From contig NZ_CP017080.1 in NCBI RefSeq assembly GCF_001645685.2, positions 2,905,051 to 2,969,050 on the forward strand: a DNA stretch of 64,000 nucleotides, given 5' to 3'. Under the pieces are notes generated by a model. It did not search any database and was not told the origin of the DNA. It worked only from the letters and a program-made list of their open reading frames with translations. Made by a program: the position numbers and the translations under genes. Below are positions 7,782 through 17,123 of this stretch, one piece after another; within the stretch, counting starts at the first letter, position 1, and each line of letters begins with the position of its first letter. This DNA is from Peribacillus muralis. Its GTDB lineage: Bacteria; Bacillota; Bacilli; Bacillales; DSM-1321.

Positions 7782-8459
7782 TCAAAGTGCTTGATCGCGG
7801 TTCGTGTCTGCCCTCTGCTTGAATGTACTGATGGCATTCAGCTTATGCTTCCTTACCATTGATTCAATTTCTTCAAATGATGCTTTTTCCTTAAGGAGCT
7901 TGATGATATGTTCATGTTCACGAATCGATTGGACTGCACGCTGCGGCACCATGGTGAACATCGACTTTCTGACTCTATTCATTCTTTGCTGGGAATGCTT
8001 GATTTCTTCTATTAAAAAGGAATTTCCGCATTTCTCATTAATTTCGGCATGGAAGCACTCGTTTAATTTTCCAAACAGCTCCAATTCAAAGAGATGGAGC
8101 GCTTTTTCCATCTCTTTGTTTAAATTAATTAGTTTGTCAAAATCCTGATCATCCATCGTTAAAGAACTTAGCGCCGCTGCATAGCCCTCAAGAAGCGATA
8201 AAACAGAAAGCGTTTCAATGTATTCGCTTTCATTGATGCTTGTGACAACCGCTCCGCTATATGGCTTATATTGAATGAGTCCATCGGATTCAAGTTGCCT
8301 GATCGCTTCCCTGACCGGGATTGGACTTAATTTTAGTTCTTTAGCGATTTGATCGATGATGATACGCTGTCCAGAACCGTATGTTCCATCCAAGATCAAT
8401 TGACGAAGATGTTCATATGCCATTTGCTTTTTACTGATTTTATTGTTTTTATTTTCCAT
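7782..8459 (-). CDS. GntR-family (FadR/VanR type) transcriptional regulator of the hpa cluster
   Basis: A 225-aa regulator with an N-terminal winged helix (about 10–75; KLSPIPVREAIRQLESDGLI is the recognition region) and a C-terminal FCD ligand domain. The FCD metal-site histidines are visible in CFHAEI, REHEHI and RKHKL. FCD regulators usually bind a carboxylic acid and dimerise on short palindromes, here presumably an HPA-pathway metabolite. The same 12-bp palindromes lie upstream of this gene and of hpaG1, indicating autoregulation plus control of the cluster. No Shine-Dalgarno sequence precedes ATG 8459, and the -10 box ends only 6 bp before it. Confidence 0.85.
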   Translation of the reverse strand: MENKNNKISKKQMAYEHLRQLILDGTYGSGQRIIIDQIAKELKLSPIPVREAIRQLESDGLIQYKPYSGAVVTSINESEYIETLSVLSLLEGYAAALSSLTMDDQDFDKLINLNKEMEKALHLFELELFGKLNECFHAEINEKCGNSFLIEEIKHSQQRMNRVRKSMFTMVPQRAVQSIREHEHIIKLLKEKASFEEIESMVRKHKLNAISTFKQRADTNRDQAL

Positions 8460-8465
8460 ATTTTC

Positions 8466-8522
8466 ATCATATATGAAATCATATACGATTGCAATTGATT
8501 TTTACGGAAAATCATATATGAT
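8466..8522 (-). promoter_or_regulatory. gntR promoter with three GntR-type operators
   Basis: ATCATATATGAA (8466–8477) and ATCATATACGAT (8478–8489) are adjacent, and a third, perfect ATCATATATGAT lies at 8511–8522. The first two are the same pair as at hpaG1, in the reverse order. On the minus strand TTGCAA (8489–8494), a 17-bp spacer and TATGAT (8466–8471) form a promoter fully covered by the operator pair. Predicted transcription starts at or next to the ATG. Confidence 0.72.
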
Positions 8523-8681
8523 TTTCACGTCTTTAAAACTACCTAACTGGATATTGGCATTAGCTGGCGAGCGCTTTTTGTCTAACGGACTAACTGGTCT
8601 CGCCCATGCCTCCCCAATTGGTTTGAGCCCCGACGATGGAAATTTATGCAAGTAATTTATGATGCAATCTCCTCGGTATGC

Positions 8682-8725
8682 AAAAAAAAGCCTGCAGGTG
8701 TCCGGTTGTAACGGATAACCTGCAG
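8682..8725 (-). terminator. Terminator of aspB
   Basis: On the minus strand CTGCAGGT...TCCG pairs with CGGA...ACCTGCAG and is followed by eight T at 8682–8689. It closes the aspB operon just before the HPA block. Confidence 0.87.
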
Positions 8726-8737
8726 ACTAAATACATA

Positions 8738-9922
8738 TTAGGCCATTTTGGATGTAACAAAAGAATGAATTCTCTCAATCGCCGCTTCAAGCAATTCCAA
8801 CGAAGTTGCATAAGAAAGACGGATGTTATCAGGTGCACCAAAACCTGAACCTGGAATGACAGCTACTTTAGCTTCTTCCAGCAATGCAGTCGTGAAGTCC
8901 TCGACATTACTGTACCCTGTCAATTCAGCGGCCCGCTTAACATTCGGAAACAGGTAAAATGCTCCCTGAGGTTTAATGCAGCTAAATCCTGGGATCTCGA
9001 TCAATTTATCATATATCTTATTCAGACGTTCCTCGAACGCTTGACGCATTTCTTCAACGGCGTCCTGCGGCCCTTCATAGGCAGCAATCGCCCCATACTG
9101 TGCAGTCGTCGTAGGGTTCGATGTACTATGGCTGGCAAGGTTCGTCATCGCTTTAATGATCGACTCATCACCTGCAGCATAGCCGATTCTCCAGCCTGTC
9201 ATTGAATGAGATTTGGAAACGCCATTGATGATGATCGTTTGCTTTTTCAATGCAGGTGAAATCTCTGCAATGGATGTATGCGTTGCATTTCCATAAACCA
9301 ATTTTTCATAAATTTCATCGGAAACGATCAAGATATCATGTGCAAGGCACACTTCCCCAATGGCCGCCAGCTCTTCCCTCGAATAAAGCATGCCCGTTGG
9401 ATTGCTTGGAGAGTTAATGATCACCGCTTTCGTTTTCTCGGTTATGGCTTGCTCTAATTGTTCCTTCGTTATTTTATATTGATTTTCCTCCGTACCAACA
9501 ATATAAACCGGCTTTCCGTCAGCAAGCTTAATTTGCTCAGGGTAACTTACCCAATATGGAATCGGGACGATGACTTCATCACCTTCATCCAGGATCGCTT
9601 GAAATAACGTATAAAGTGCATGCTTGGCACCGGATCCTACCAGGATTTCGGAAGTCTTGTATTCCAAGCCTTGATCACGCTTCAATTTAGCTGCAATCGC
9701 TTCTTTAAGCTTCGGCAGACCAGCAGAAGGTGTATATTTGGTTTGACCGTCATTCATCGATTGAATCGCTGCATCTATAATATGCTGGGGCGTATTATAG
9801 TCAGGCTCACCTGCCCCCAAACCAATGATATCAATACCTTGGGCCTTAAGTTCTTTTGCTTTTGCCGTGATGGCCAATGTTGTTGATGGTGTCAATGACT
9901 GAACCCGGTTAGCTAATTTCAT
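8738..9922 (-). CDS. aspB: Aspartate aminotransferase (class I, subgroup Ib)
   Basis: A 394-aa PLP enzyme very close to B. subtilis AspB (MKLANRVQSLTPSTTLAIT start; GAGEPDYNTPQ). The PLP lysine lies in GVSKSHSMTGWR, with NSPSNPTG earlier in the fold. It transfers the amino group between aspartate and 2-oxoglutarate in the cytoplasm. The open frame extends 33 codons upstream, but GGGGGAG and the family N-terminus fix the start at ATG 9922. It follows ypmB by 19 bp as in B. subtilis. Confidence 0.93.
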   Translation of the reverse strand: MKLANRVQSLTPSTTLAITAKAKELKAQGIDIIGLGAGEPDYNTPQHIIDAAIQSMNDGQTKYTPSAGLPKLKEAIAAKLKRDQGLEYKTSEILVGSGAKHALYTLFQAILDEGDEVIVPIPYWVSYPEQIKLADGKPVYIVGTEENQYKITKEQLEQAITEKTKAVIINSPSNPTGMLYSREELAAIGEVCLAHDILIVSDEIYEKLVYGNATHTSIAEISPALKKQTIIINGVSKSHSMTGWRIGYAAGDESIIKAMTNLASHSTSNPTTTAQYGAIAAYEGPQDAVEEMRQAFEERLNKIYDKLIEIPGFSCIKPQGAFYLFPNVKRAAELTGYSNVEDFTTALLEEAKVAVIPGSGFGAPDNIRLSYATSLELLEAAIERIHSFVTSKMA

Positions 9923-9941
9923 AATAAAATACTCCCCCATT

Positions 9942-10418
9942 CTAAATGCTTCGATAATACTTAAGCCATTCCCCCGTTTTAAAATCATAATAATCATAAT
10001 TAAAACGCTCGGATTCATCAAGATATGTTACTTCCCAAAGAGGAACATTCTTTTCCATGCCAAGCTTGACGGAAATGATTTTTTGCGGATTTAGCTTTTC
10101 CTCGGCAATGCGTAAGATTTCTTTTTTCGATTTACCATCTTTATAGTCTTCCACTACTAGTTTCTTTTTCTTATCCTCGGGAAGCCAGACTACTTTTTTA
10201 GTCCCGTTTTCCCCTTTACCAATGATGACGGAATACGAATCCTGTCCATTATAAAGGTAGAAATCATCCATGGTCCGAAGGCCGGCCTCTTCCCTTGCCT
10301 TTTTAAAAGCCGCACTGCCAGCTTCTTTTTTTGGCTGCAATGCTTTAATATATGCTCCCCCGACAAATCCGATAAAACAAAGGACCAGAATGGAAGCGAT
10401 AATCAACCATTTTTTCAA
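9942..10418 (-). CDS. ypmB: YpmB-like membrane-anchored PepSY-type protein (DUF5590)
   Basis: A 158-aa protein with one N-terminal transmembrane segment (about residues 4–25) and an extracytoplasmic part that looks like two PepSY-type repeats (KSKKEILRIAEEKLNPQKIISVKLGMEKNVPLWEV). Its function is not known. It starts at TTG 10418 after AAGGA and lies between ypmA and aspB, as in B. subtilis. Confidence 0.8.
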   Translation of the reverse strand: MKKWLIIASILVLCFIGFVGGAYIKALQPKKEAGSAAFKKAREEAGLRTMDDFYLYNGQDSYSVIIGKGENGTKKVVWLPEDKKKKLVVEDYKDGKSKKEILRIAEEKLNPQKIISVKLGMEKNVPLWEVTYLDESERFNYDYYDFKTGEWLKYYRSI

Positions 10419-10436
10419 AGCTGCTTTTCCTTCTTT

Positions 10437-10607
10437 CTATGTACGATAAATTGTAAATATCGCTTTTTCTTGATCTTCGGAATCCAATGCCAATCCGAAC
10501 ATTAAATCGTCTTTTTTCAATGTTCGGTTCAAAGAATCCACAATTTTATACAAGTCAGGTGAATGCTGCAGCCTGACTGTCGAAATAACTTCGATTTTGC
10601 TTTCCAT
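10437..10607 (-). CDS. ypmA: Small conserved protein YpmA (DUF4264)
   Basis: A 56-codon frame reading MESKIEVISTVRLQHSPDLY..., with GAGGGG before the ATG at 10605–10607 and a TAG stop at 10437–10439. Length and position match B. subtilis YpmA. It is soluble, has no recognisable catalytic motif, and its function is unknown. It is co-directional with dinG upstream and ypmB downstream. Confidence 0.8.
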   Translation of the reverse strand: MESKIEVISTVRLQHSPDLYKIVDSLNRTLKKDDLMFGLALDSEDQEKAIFTIYRT

Positions 10608-10758
10608 GAAAACGCCCCTCCATTATAAAAATTGTCAATTATCGCTGGTATGAATAGGATGAGAAGGCTTTACCACCTTTCACATTATACCAGTTCGAAG
10701 ATTATTTTTCTTTAAAATTTCACAAAAATTCAACGGATCTCACCAATTATCAAAAAAC

Positions 10759-13542
10759 TCATTCTATCCAGTCTTCTATCATCTCGGCCATCTCAGAGAT
10801 GGACGCTTGGTGCCAGTCGACCGCGGGAATGGCTTTTCGGAATTCAGGACCATATTTGGCCGTGACGATACGGCGATCAAGAATGACCAAGACCCCTTTA
10901 TCGGTTGGAGTCCGTATGAGCCTGCCGAACCCTTGGCGAAATCTTAGCAATGCTTCAGGTAAAGAGTACGCAGCAAATGGGTTGCGCCCTTGCTTCTCGA
11001 AATACTGGCATTTTGCAGCGGTTACCGGCTCATCCGGCGGTGAAAACGGCAGCCTGACAATGACCAAACAAGATAAATCCTCACCTGGGATATCGACGCC
11101 CTCCCAAAGGCTTGTCGTTCCAAAAAGGATGGCTTTCTCAAAATTTTGGAAGTTCCTGAGTAGCCTCATTCGGCTTCCTCCAGAAATCCCTTGCGCAAAT
11201 AAAGTGAACTCATCCAGAACCCCAGTGTCTTTGATGGAATGATAAGTGGCCCGCAACATCTCATGCGAAGTGAATAATACCATCATCCTGCCTTTGGCTG
11301 CCTGAGCAGCGGCAATAATATGGTTCGCTGCCGCTTCTGAAAACTCCTCCACCGATAAACCATTGATATCGGGTAAGTCATTGGGTACGAGAACCTTTAC
11401 AAGTTCCTTATAACGGAATGGCGAAGGAAAACTAGCCGTAAGGATTGACTGGTTCTCTAATCCAAGTTGTTCTTTGAAGTACTGAAAAGAATTCTTCACG
11501 ACAAGGGTAGCCGATGTCATCACCACGCTTTTTTGGCGCCCGAAATAGGAATCCCACAGCCATTTACTGCCGGCAATCGGCTGAACCGTCAAAGTCACTC
11601 CATGCTGCGGCGCTGCATTCGTATAATCAAGCCAATAAATATTTTCTTCATGCGGCTTCATGAAAAACTCATGTAACGACTCCCTCGTATCCTGTAACTG
11701 ACCAAGCAGCACTTCTATATCGTTTAAGTAGAATAATGAATTTTTTCCTAAGGGAGACTCGTGATCCAATAATAGCGCCAATCTTTGCGAGAGCTCCGTT
11801 ATGATGAGCCCCAACAAGTCAACCAATCGCTCACCAATCAGGATGGCCTTACCCCACTTTCCATCATCGACTTTGAATGAGATCCGTTTTGGACCCATGG
11901 AACGTGAAAGTTTTTCCGCCTGATTGGAGAGGTAATGAAAAAGCTGCTCGAATTCATAAGAAAAATCATTCAGCTTTCGATCTAACTCCTGACTGTTCCT
12001 GCCTTCAGCCAATCCATTATTTACGAGTAATTTATTCAATTTATATAATAACTGCTTTTGATCGGATGTCCCTAATCGGTTCAAAACGGTCTTGACCGCT
12101 ATATAATTGAGCCTTCGTCCCAGCTGTTTAGAGGCAGCTTGCTCTAAATGATGTGCTTCATCGAGGATCAGGTATCCTTTCTTTGGAATCAAGGCATCTT
12201 CTGTAAGGAGATCGGACATTAAAAAAGAATGATTGGTAATGATGATATCGGCCTTGACTGCCGTTTTTTTGGCCCGTTCAAAAAAATCCAATGTCTGCCA
12301 AGGTTGTTTCAAACCATTATATGTAAGGCCGTCACTTTGCAGCCTATTCCAGAACAGCTGACCGCCACTGGAGAGATTCAATTCATCCTTATCCCCTGTT
12401 TCCGTTTCAGTGAGCCAGACCAGTATCTGCATTTTCGTTAAGGCCGTTTCATAATTATCTTCCTTTTCACGTAATGCCCGTTCGAACTTCGCCAGGCTTA
12501 AATAATTTCCCCTCCCCTTTAAAAGGACAGCCTGAAAGCTAAATGGAAGGATGGTCTTAAGCTTAGGAACCTCGTTTTGGAGAAGCTGATCCTGCAGTTG
12601 AAGCGTATACGTCGAAACGACGACCGGTTTTTTATGTTTTTTTGCAAAATAAACGGCTGGAAGCAAATAGCCTAACGATTTTCCGATTCCCGTCCCGGCT
12701 TCGATGATTGCATCTTGGTTGGTTTCGAAGGAATGGTGAATCATATTCATCATTTCAAGCTGTCCGCTCCTTGCTTCGAAAGCAGGAAAAGCACGTTGAA
12801 GCAGCGCCATTTTCTCCGAAACATCGAGCGGGTAATCCGACTCGGTGTCACTGCGCTCACTTTCTTCCTCGTTCTTTTTAAAGGCAAGGCCCCTATACGC
12901 ATTAAATTCAGGTGAATGCACTTCCGCTTTCGCCAATTTGCTTGCAATGCAAGCATCTATCAATTCGGAAACCTCGCTTTGCAGCGAATAAGATAATCGA
13001 TATAACTGTTTTAGCGTCATCACCGGAAGATTCATCAGCTTTTTCTTCAATTCCAGCAAAAGCAAGGCAGTTGCATATGCATCACTGTCCGCTTGATGTG
13101 GCCTCGAATGATCAAGGTTCTCTTCTTTAGCGAGCTGATGAAGCTTATATCCATCCGATGTTGGTTTTAAAATTTTGGCTAATTCCACCGTATCCAGGGT
13201 CGAACCGTAAAACGGCTCAAATCCGCAGCGTACCAATTCTTCCTGTAAAAAAGATAAATCAAATAAAACATTGTGGGCTACAAAACATGCCCCATCTATA
13301 AGCTGGGCAATATTATTTGCTACATCTTCAAAGTCAGGTGCATGTTTTACAGTCTCGTTGCTGATTCCGGTCAATTCTTCAATAAATAAGGAAATTTCCT
13401 GCCCAGGGTGAATATATGTCGAGTATTCATCAACAATTTGGTCATTTTCAATGACCACCCCGGCAAACTGAATAATTCTATCCCCTTTTTTCGGAGAATT
13501 CCCTGTTGTTTCTAAATCGACCACTACATATCGTTGCGTCAT
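10759..13542 (-). CDS. dinG: DinG-family protein: DEDDh exonuclease fused to an XPD/DinG-like ATPase
   Basis: A 927-aa protein. Residues about 1–165 form a 3'-5' exonuclease domain (VVVDLETTG; HQADSDAYAT), and residues 230–920 form an SF2 helicase-like part with Walker A (EAGTGIGKS), a DEAH box (ILDEAHHLEQAA) and the C-terminal motif RFRQGFGRLIRT. I see no four-cysteine iron-sulfur cluster signature of E. coli DinG, as in other Firmicutes. The Staphylococcus homologue acts as a nuclease rather than a helicase, so the helicase role is uncertain. ATG 13542 follows GAGGTG; the five extra upstream codons are unlikely. Confidence 0.9.
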   Translation of the reverse strand: MTQRYVVVDLETTGNSPKKGDRIIQFAGVVIENDQIVDEYSTYIHPGQEISLFIEELTGISNETVKHAPDFEDVANNIAQLIDGACFVAHNVLFDLSFLQEELVRCGFEPFYGSTLDTVELAKILKPTSDGYKLHQLAKEENLDHSRPHQADSDAYATALLLLELKKKLMNLPVMTLKQLYRLSYSLQSEVSELIDACIASKLAKAEVHSPEFNAYRGLAFKKNEEESERSDTESDYPLDVSEKMALLQRAFPAFEARSGQLEMMNMIHHSFETNQDAIIEAGTGIGKSLGYLLPAVYFAKKHKKPVVVSTYTLQLQDQLLQNEVPKLKTILPFSFQAVLLKGRGNYLSLAKFERALREKEDNYETALTKMQILVWLTETETGDKDELNLSSGGQLFWNRLQSDGLTYNGLKQPWQTLDFFERAKKTAVKADIIITNHSFLMSDLLTEDALIPKKGYLILDEAHHLEQAASKQLGRRLNYIAVKTVLNRLGTSDQKQLLYKLNKLLVNNGLAEGRNSQELDRKLNDFSYEFEQLFHYLSNQAEKLSRSMGPKRISFKVDDGKWGKAILIGERLVDLLGLIITELSQRLALLLDHESPLGKNSLFYLNDIEVLLGQLQDTRESLHEFFMKPHEENIYWLDYTNAAPQHGVTLTVQPIAGSKWLWDSYFGRQKSVVMTSATLVVKNSFQYFKEQLGLENQSILTASFPSPFRYKELVKVLVPNDLPDINGLSVEEFSEAAANHIIAAAQAAKGRMMVLFTSHEMLRATYHSIKDTGVLDEFTLFAQGISGGSRMRLLRNFQNFEKAILFGTTSLWEGVDIPGEDLSCLVIVRLPFSPPDEPVTAAKCQYFEKQGRNPFAAYSLPEALLRFRQGFGRLIRTPTDKGVLVILDRRIVTAKYGPEFRKAIPAVDWHQASISEMAEMIEDWIE

Positions 13543-13648
13543 CAATGTACACCTCAAACTTCGCTTTCTCCACTTCCTGATGGAATTCTCTTATCTTTTT
13601 TATACCATAATAATCGTAATAAAGGAAACAAGCCGTTCATCCTTTCAG

Positions 13649-13703
13649 ACGAAAAGGGCCGGCCCATATATGCGAGATTCATGCACACATGGGCCGGCCC
13701 TTT
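13649..13703 (-). terminator. Terminator of panBCD
   Basis: A 15-bp perfect inverted repeat with core GGGCCGGCCC (13653–13667 with 13689–13703) lies immediately after the panD stop and ends in TTTT on the minus strand. Confidence 0.85.
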
Positions 13704-13705
13704 AC

Positions 13706-14089
13706 TTACATGATTGTAGCGGCAGGTTCGTTGGAAATCAATTCGATTATTTTGTTTTCTTCATTCATGATCGCTACCTTTGGCTTGTGATCACTGAGCT
13801 TCTCTTCAGCGACCAGCACATACGATATGATTATCACGATATCTTCCGGCTGGACAAGTCTTGCTGCTGCCCCGTTCAAACAAACGACACCACTTCCCCG
13901 CTCTCCCGCAATTACGTATGTTTCAAGTCTTGCTCCATTGTTATTATTCACGATGGCAACCTTTTCATTAGGCAGGATACCTACTGCATCAATGATATCT
14001 TCATCGATAGTAATGCTGCCTACATAATTCAAATTTGCCTCGGTCACCCTTGCACGATGGATTTTCCCATTCATCATCGTTCGAAACAT
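13706..14089 (-). CDS. panD: Aspartate 1-decarboxylase (pyruvoyl enzyme)
   Basis: A 127-aa proenzyme. The self-cleavage site Gly24-Ser25 (YVGSITID), which creates the pyruvoyl group, is intact. It decarboxylates aspartate to beta-alanine for pantothenate. The gene is last in panB-panC-panD, 26 bp after panC, and is followed by a strong terminator. Confidence 0.95.
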   Translation of the reverse strand: MFRTMMNGKIHRARVTEANLNYVGSITIDEDIIDAVGILPNEKVAIVNNNNGARLETYVIAGERGSGVVCLNGAAARLVQPEDIVIIISYVLVAEEKLSDHKPKVAIMNEENKIIELISNEPAATIM

Positions 14090-14115
14090 CTAAATTCCCC
14101 CTGAAGAACTATGTT

Positions 14116-14964
14116 TTATTTCATGTTAATCGTCATATTATCTATGAGACGCGCATGCTTGAATTTAACGGCTAGTGCAATGATGATGTTTCCCGAAAGC
14201 GTTTCAAGCGGTTTAAGCTCTGGATATTGGTAAACTTCAACATAGTCGATCACTCCATGTGTGTGGGATTCGATATGTTCCTTTATAAGTGCCCTAACGG
14301 TCTCAGCATTCGATTCACCTGAATCAATGGCTTTTGCCGCTCTCAATAAACTTTGGTACAACTCTTTAGCTTCCATTCGTTCAGAATCTGATAGGTAAAC
14401 ATTACGCGAGCTCTTCGCTAACCCGTCTTCTTCACGAACAGTATCTACAGCGATAAGCTGTATCGGGAAATTAAAATCCTTGATCAAACCATCTATCACC
14501 GCGACCTGCTGGGCATCCTTCTTGCCGAAGTATGCCCGATCGGGAAGGATGATATTGAAAAACTTCGTTAGGACTGTGGCTACACCATCAAAGTGGCCTG
14601 GCCTTTGCCTGCCGCATAGGCAATCCGTCCGGCTTTGGACCACAACCGTCACTGAAGGTTCCTCACCGTACATCTCTTGTACGGTTGGATAAAAGAGAAA
14701 ATCCACCCCCGCATTGGCAGCAACATTCTCATCACGTACCAAATCGCGTGGGTATGTTTCGAAATCCTCATTCGGCCCGAATTGCAAAGGATTGACGAAT
14801 ATACTCAATACGACGATATCATTTTCCTTCCGTGCCTTCTCCATGAGAGTAGCATGCCCTTCATGTAAATAGCCCATCGTCGCTACATAGCCGATACTTT
14901 TCTGGTTGCTTTTTTCTTCGCGAAGCATCTGCTGCAATTCTCCTGCTGATGTATAAGTTTTCAT
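14116..14964 (-). CDS. panC: Pantothenate synthetase
   Basis: A 282-aa nucleotidyltransferase-fold ligase that joins pantoate and beta-alanine with ATP. The HIGH-type motif appears as [12 protein letters not shown] near residue 30, and the KSKS-like loop near [10 protein letters not shown]. Its ATG overlaps the panB stop by four bases (ATGA), a sign of translational coupling. Confidence 0.95.
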   Translation of the reverse strand: MKTYTSAGELQQMLREEKSNQKSIGYVATMGYLHEGHATLMEKARKENDIVVLSIFVNPLQFGPNEDFETYPRDLVRDENVAANAGVDFLFYPTVQEMYGEEPSVTVVVQSRTDCLCGRQRPGHFDGVATVLTKFFNIILPDRAYFGKKDAQQVAVIDGLIKDFNFPIQLIAVDTVREEDGLAKSSRNVYLSDSERMEAKELYQSLLRAAKAIDSGESNAETVRALIKEHIESHTHGVIDYVEVYQYPELKPLETLSGNIIIALAVKFKHARLIDNMTINMK

Positions 14965-15797
14965 CTTTTTCCTCCGTAAAGCTCTGTGAGCTGCTCTTCC
15001 TTCATCGTGAATGTATGTTCTTGAGACGGAAATTGATTGCTTTTCACTTCAACGACGAAGTTTGTTAGTGAGTGCCCAATGAGTTCATTCGCATCTCCAT
15101 ACACTTTGACGAATTTGGCAACTCGATCAACGCCATATCTGATCACGTCATGATAAACGAGAACCTGGCCATCCGTATCTGCACCTGCTCCAATCCCGAT
15201 GGTCGGTATTCCCAAGTGATGCGTGACGAGCTCCCCCACTTGATGGGGTACACATTCAAATACTATTGCCATTGCCCCAGCAGCTTCACATTTCTTCGCA
15301 TCCTCCACAAGCTGTGCAGCAGCTTCGGCGTCTTTTCCCTGTACTTTATATCCCCCTAGCACCCCTACCGATTGGGGAGTCAAGCCAAGATGGGCTACAA
15401 CCGGGATGCCAGCCTTCGTCAAGGCCGCTATTTTTTCAACGACATCATCTGCTCCTTCAAGCTTCACGGCATCTGCATGGCCTTCCTGCATGATCCGTGC
15501 TGCATTCCTGAGTGTTTCATCCATTGAAAGATGATAGCTCATGAAGGGCATATCGGTGACGACAAATGTATCGGGCGCCCCCCGTTTTACGGCCTTGGTG
15601 TGATGAATCATGTCATTAACCGTTACAGGAATCGTAGACTCATATCCCAATACGACCATTCCTAGAGAATCGCCCACTAAAATCATATCTACTCCTGCTT
15701 GTTCGGCTAATTTTGCGGACGGATAATCATAAGCCGTCAGCATGACTATTTTCTCTTGATTTTGTTTCATTTTCAAAAAATCTCCGGACAATTTCAT
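14961..15797 (-). CDS. panB: 3-methyl-2-oxobutanoate hydroxymethyltransferase (ketopantoate hydroxymethyltransferase)
   Basis: A 278-aa TIM-barrel enzyme with characteristic blocks [31 protein letters not shown] and [11 protein letters not shown]. It transfers a hydroxymethyl group from methylene-tetrahydrofolate to 2-oxoisovalerate, the first committed pantothenate step. It is the first gene of the operon and has AAAGGAGG. A long structured leader precedes it. Confidence 0.95.
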   Translation of the reverse strand: MKLSGDFLKMKQNQEKIVMLTAYDYPSAKLAEQAGVDMILVGDSLGMVVLGYESTIPVTVNDMIHHTKAVKRGAPDTFVVTDMPFMSYHLSMDETLRNAARIMQEGHADAVKLEGADDVVEKIAALTKAGIPVVAHLGLTPQSVGVLGGYKVQGKDAEAAAQLVEDAKKCEAAGAMAIVFECVPHQVGELVTHHLGIPTIGIGAGADTDGQVLVYHDVIRYGVDRVAKFVKVYGDANELIGHSLTNFVVEVKSNQFPSQEHTFTMKEEQLTELYGGKR

Positions 15798-16093
15798 TAC
15801 GTTTCCTCCTTTTTGATGGAGGAGATGAAAACATCAGTGTAAGGTAAACTGGTGTCTCTACATTCATACGCAAAAAAAAGACTGACTAAAAGGGTATCTG
15901 TTCCGCTACGACAAATGGAAAAAAATCCACGTATCGTTCAATAAACAGCACTTGTCTTTTTAGTCAATCCTTTTGTTCCAGCAGAAGTATCATCCCTCCG
16001 TCCCAGTCCAGTACTCTGGATCAAGGCAGATTTTCAAATAATTTGGCATTTATGGGGGTGCAGTTCAAATAGATACTGCCCACTTGCATTATA
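15798..16093 (-). promoter_or_regulatory. panB promoter and structured 5' leader with terminator (candidate attenuator or riboswitch)
   Basis: An extended -10 (TGATATAAT; TATAAT at 16088–16093) starts a leader of about 285 nt. It holds small hairpins around 15985–16030 and then a long hairpin. GATTGACTAAAA (15958–15969) pairs with TTTTAGTCAGTC (15880–15891) over 12 bp, with an inner 12-bp stem closed by a T loop, and eight T follow at 15872–15879. This is an intrinsic terminator 75 nt before panB. I see no T-box core (GGGTGGNACC). A 'pan' RNA motif is known upstream of panB operons in Firmicutes, but I cannot confirm that this leader matches it. Confidence 0.55.
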
Positions 16094-16142
16094 TCAAGCA
16101 AAAATCAAAATTTCTATTTTTTTTTTACGAATTGACAAATTT

Positions 16143-17123
16143 CTACTGAATCTCAATGTCTGCTGAATAAACCGAGTGTACTTTTCCTTTATCATCTTCA
16201 AGGAGCAACACTCCGGCATCGGTTATGCCCAATGCTTTTCCGACAATCGTATCGTTTACAGTGCTGGCCCTGATAACCTGTCCAAGGCTGATCGCATAAC
16301 TTTCCCATAAATCCTTTATCGGTTTGAAGCCTTCTTTCAGGTAAAGATCATACAATTTTTCCAGGCGATATAAAGCACGTTGAATGACCGTCGATCTTGA
16401 AATCGTTTCTCCACTTTCTATTAAAAGTGAAGATGCCTTTTCCTGCAGTTCTTCGGGGAAGTCTTCCAATTGCTGATTGATATTCATTCCAATCCCGATA
16501 ATGACAGAATGAATCCTATCCGATTCCGCCTGCATCTCAGTCAAGATGCCAACCACTTTCTTGCGATTCACCAAAATGTCATTGGGCCATTTTATTTGCG
16601 GTTTCAAGGCGGTCGTATCCTCTATGGCCTGAGCCACGGCAACTGCTGCCAGCAAGGTTAGCTGGGGGGCTTCATGAACCGGTATTTTTGGCCGTAAGAT
16701 GAGGCTCATCCATATGCCGCTGTATTTTGGTGAATGCCAAGATCTCATCAGTCTGCCTTTTCCGGAGATTTGCTCCTCGGCAACAACCAATGTCCCCTCC
16801 TGAACGCCTTCATTTGCCAGTTGATGGGCAATTTTTTGTGTGGATTCCACCGTTTCCTGATAGTGGATCATTTTGCCTATCGTCCTTGTTTCCAAGCCAA
16901 GCTGAATTTCGCTTTCGGACACTTTTTCTGGTGCTGATATGATCCGATAGCCTTTTTTTCTAACCGCCTCCACACGATATCCTTCACTGCGCAGGTCTTC
17001 TATATGCTTCCAAACCGCTGTTCGTGAACAACCAATATATTCGGCAATTTCCTGGCCTGAAATAAATGCGCCATCCGCCTTTGAAAGGGCTTCCATCAAC
17101 TTTGTTCTTAACTCAGATTGCAT
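16143..17123 (-). CDS. birA: Bifunctional biotin operon repressor / biotin--[biotin carboxyl-carrier protein] ligase
   Basis: A 326-aa protein with an N-terminal winged helix (about 1–65; EIAEYIGCSRTAVWKHIEDL), the catalytic biotin ligase domain (ATP/biotin loop SGKGRLMRSWHSP; KWPNDILV) and a C-terminal SH3-like domain. It activates biotin with ATP, biotinylates acetyl-CoA and pyruvate carboxylases, and represses biotin genes. The start ATG 17123 has AGAGGTGG at good spacing and lies inside the end of cca (16-nt overlap). Confidence 0.93.
   Translation of the reverse strand: MQSELRTKLMEALSKADGAFISGQEIAEYIGCSRTAVWKHIEDLRSEGYRVEAVRKKGYRIISAPEKVSESEIQLGLETRTIGKMIHYQETVESTQKIAHQLANEGVQEGTLVVAEEQISGKGRLMRSWHSPKYSGIWMSLILRPKIPVHEAPQLTLLAAVAVAQAIEDTTALKPQIKWPNDILVNRKKVVGILTEMQAESDRIHSVIIGIGMNINQQLEDFPEELQEKASSLLIESGETISRSTVIQRALYRLEKLYDLYLKEGFKPIKDLWESYAISLGQVIRASTVNDTIVGKALGITDAGVLLLEDDKGKVHSVYSADIEIQ

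Noticed and set aside
15798..16142. T-box riboswitch upstream of panB
   Set aside because: The leader lacks the conserved T-box core and specifier stem layout, and panB is not an amino-acid-tRNA gene.
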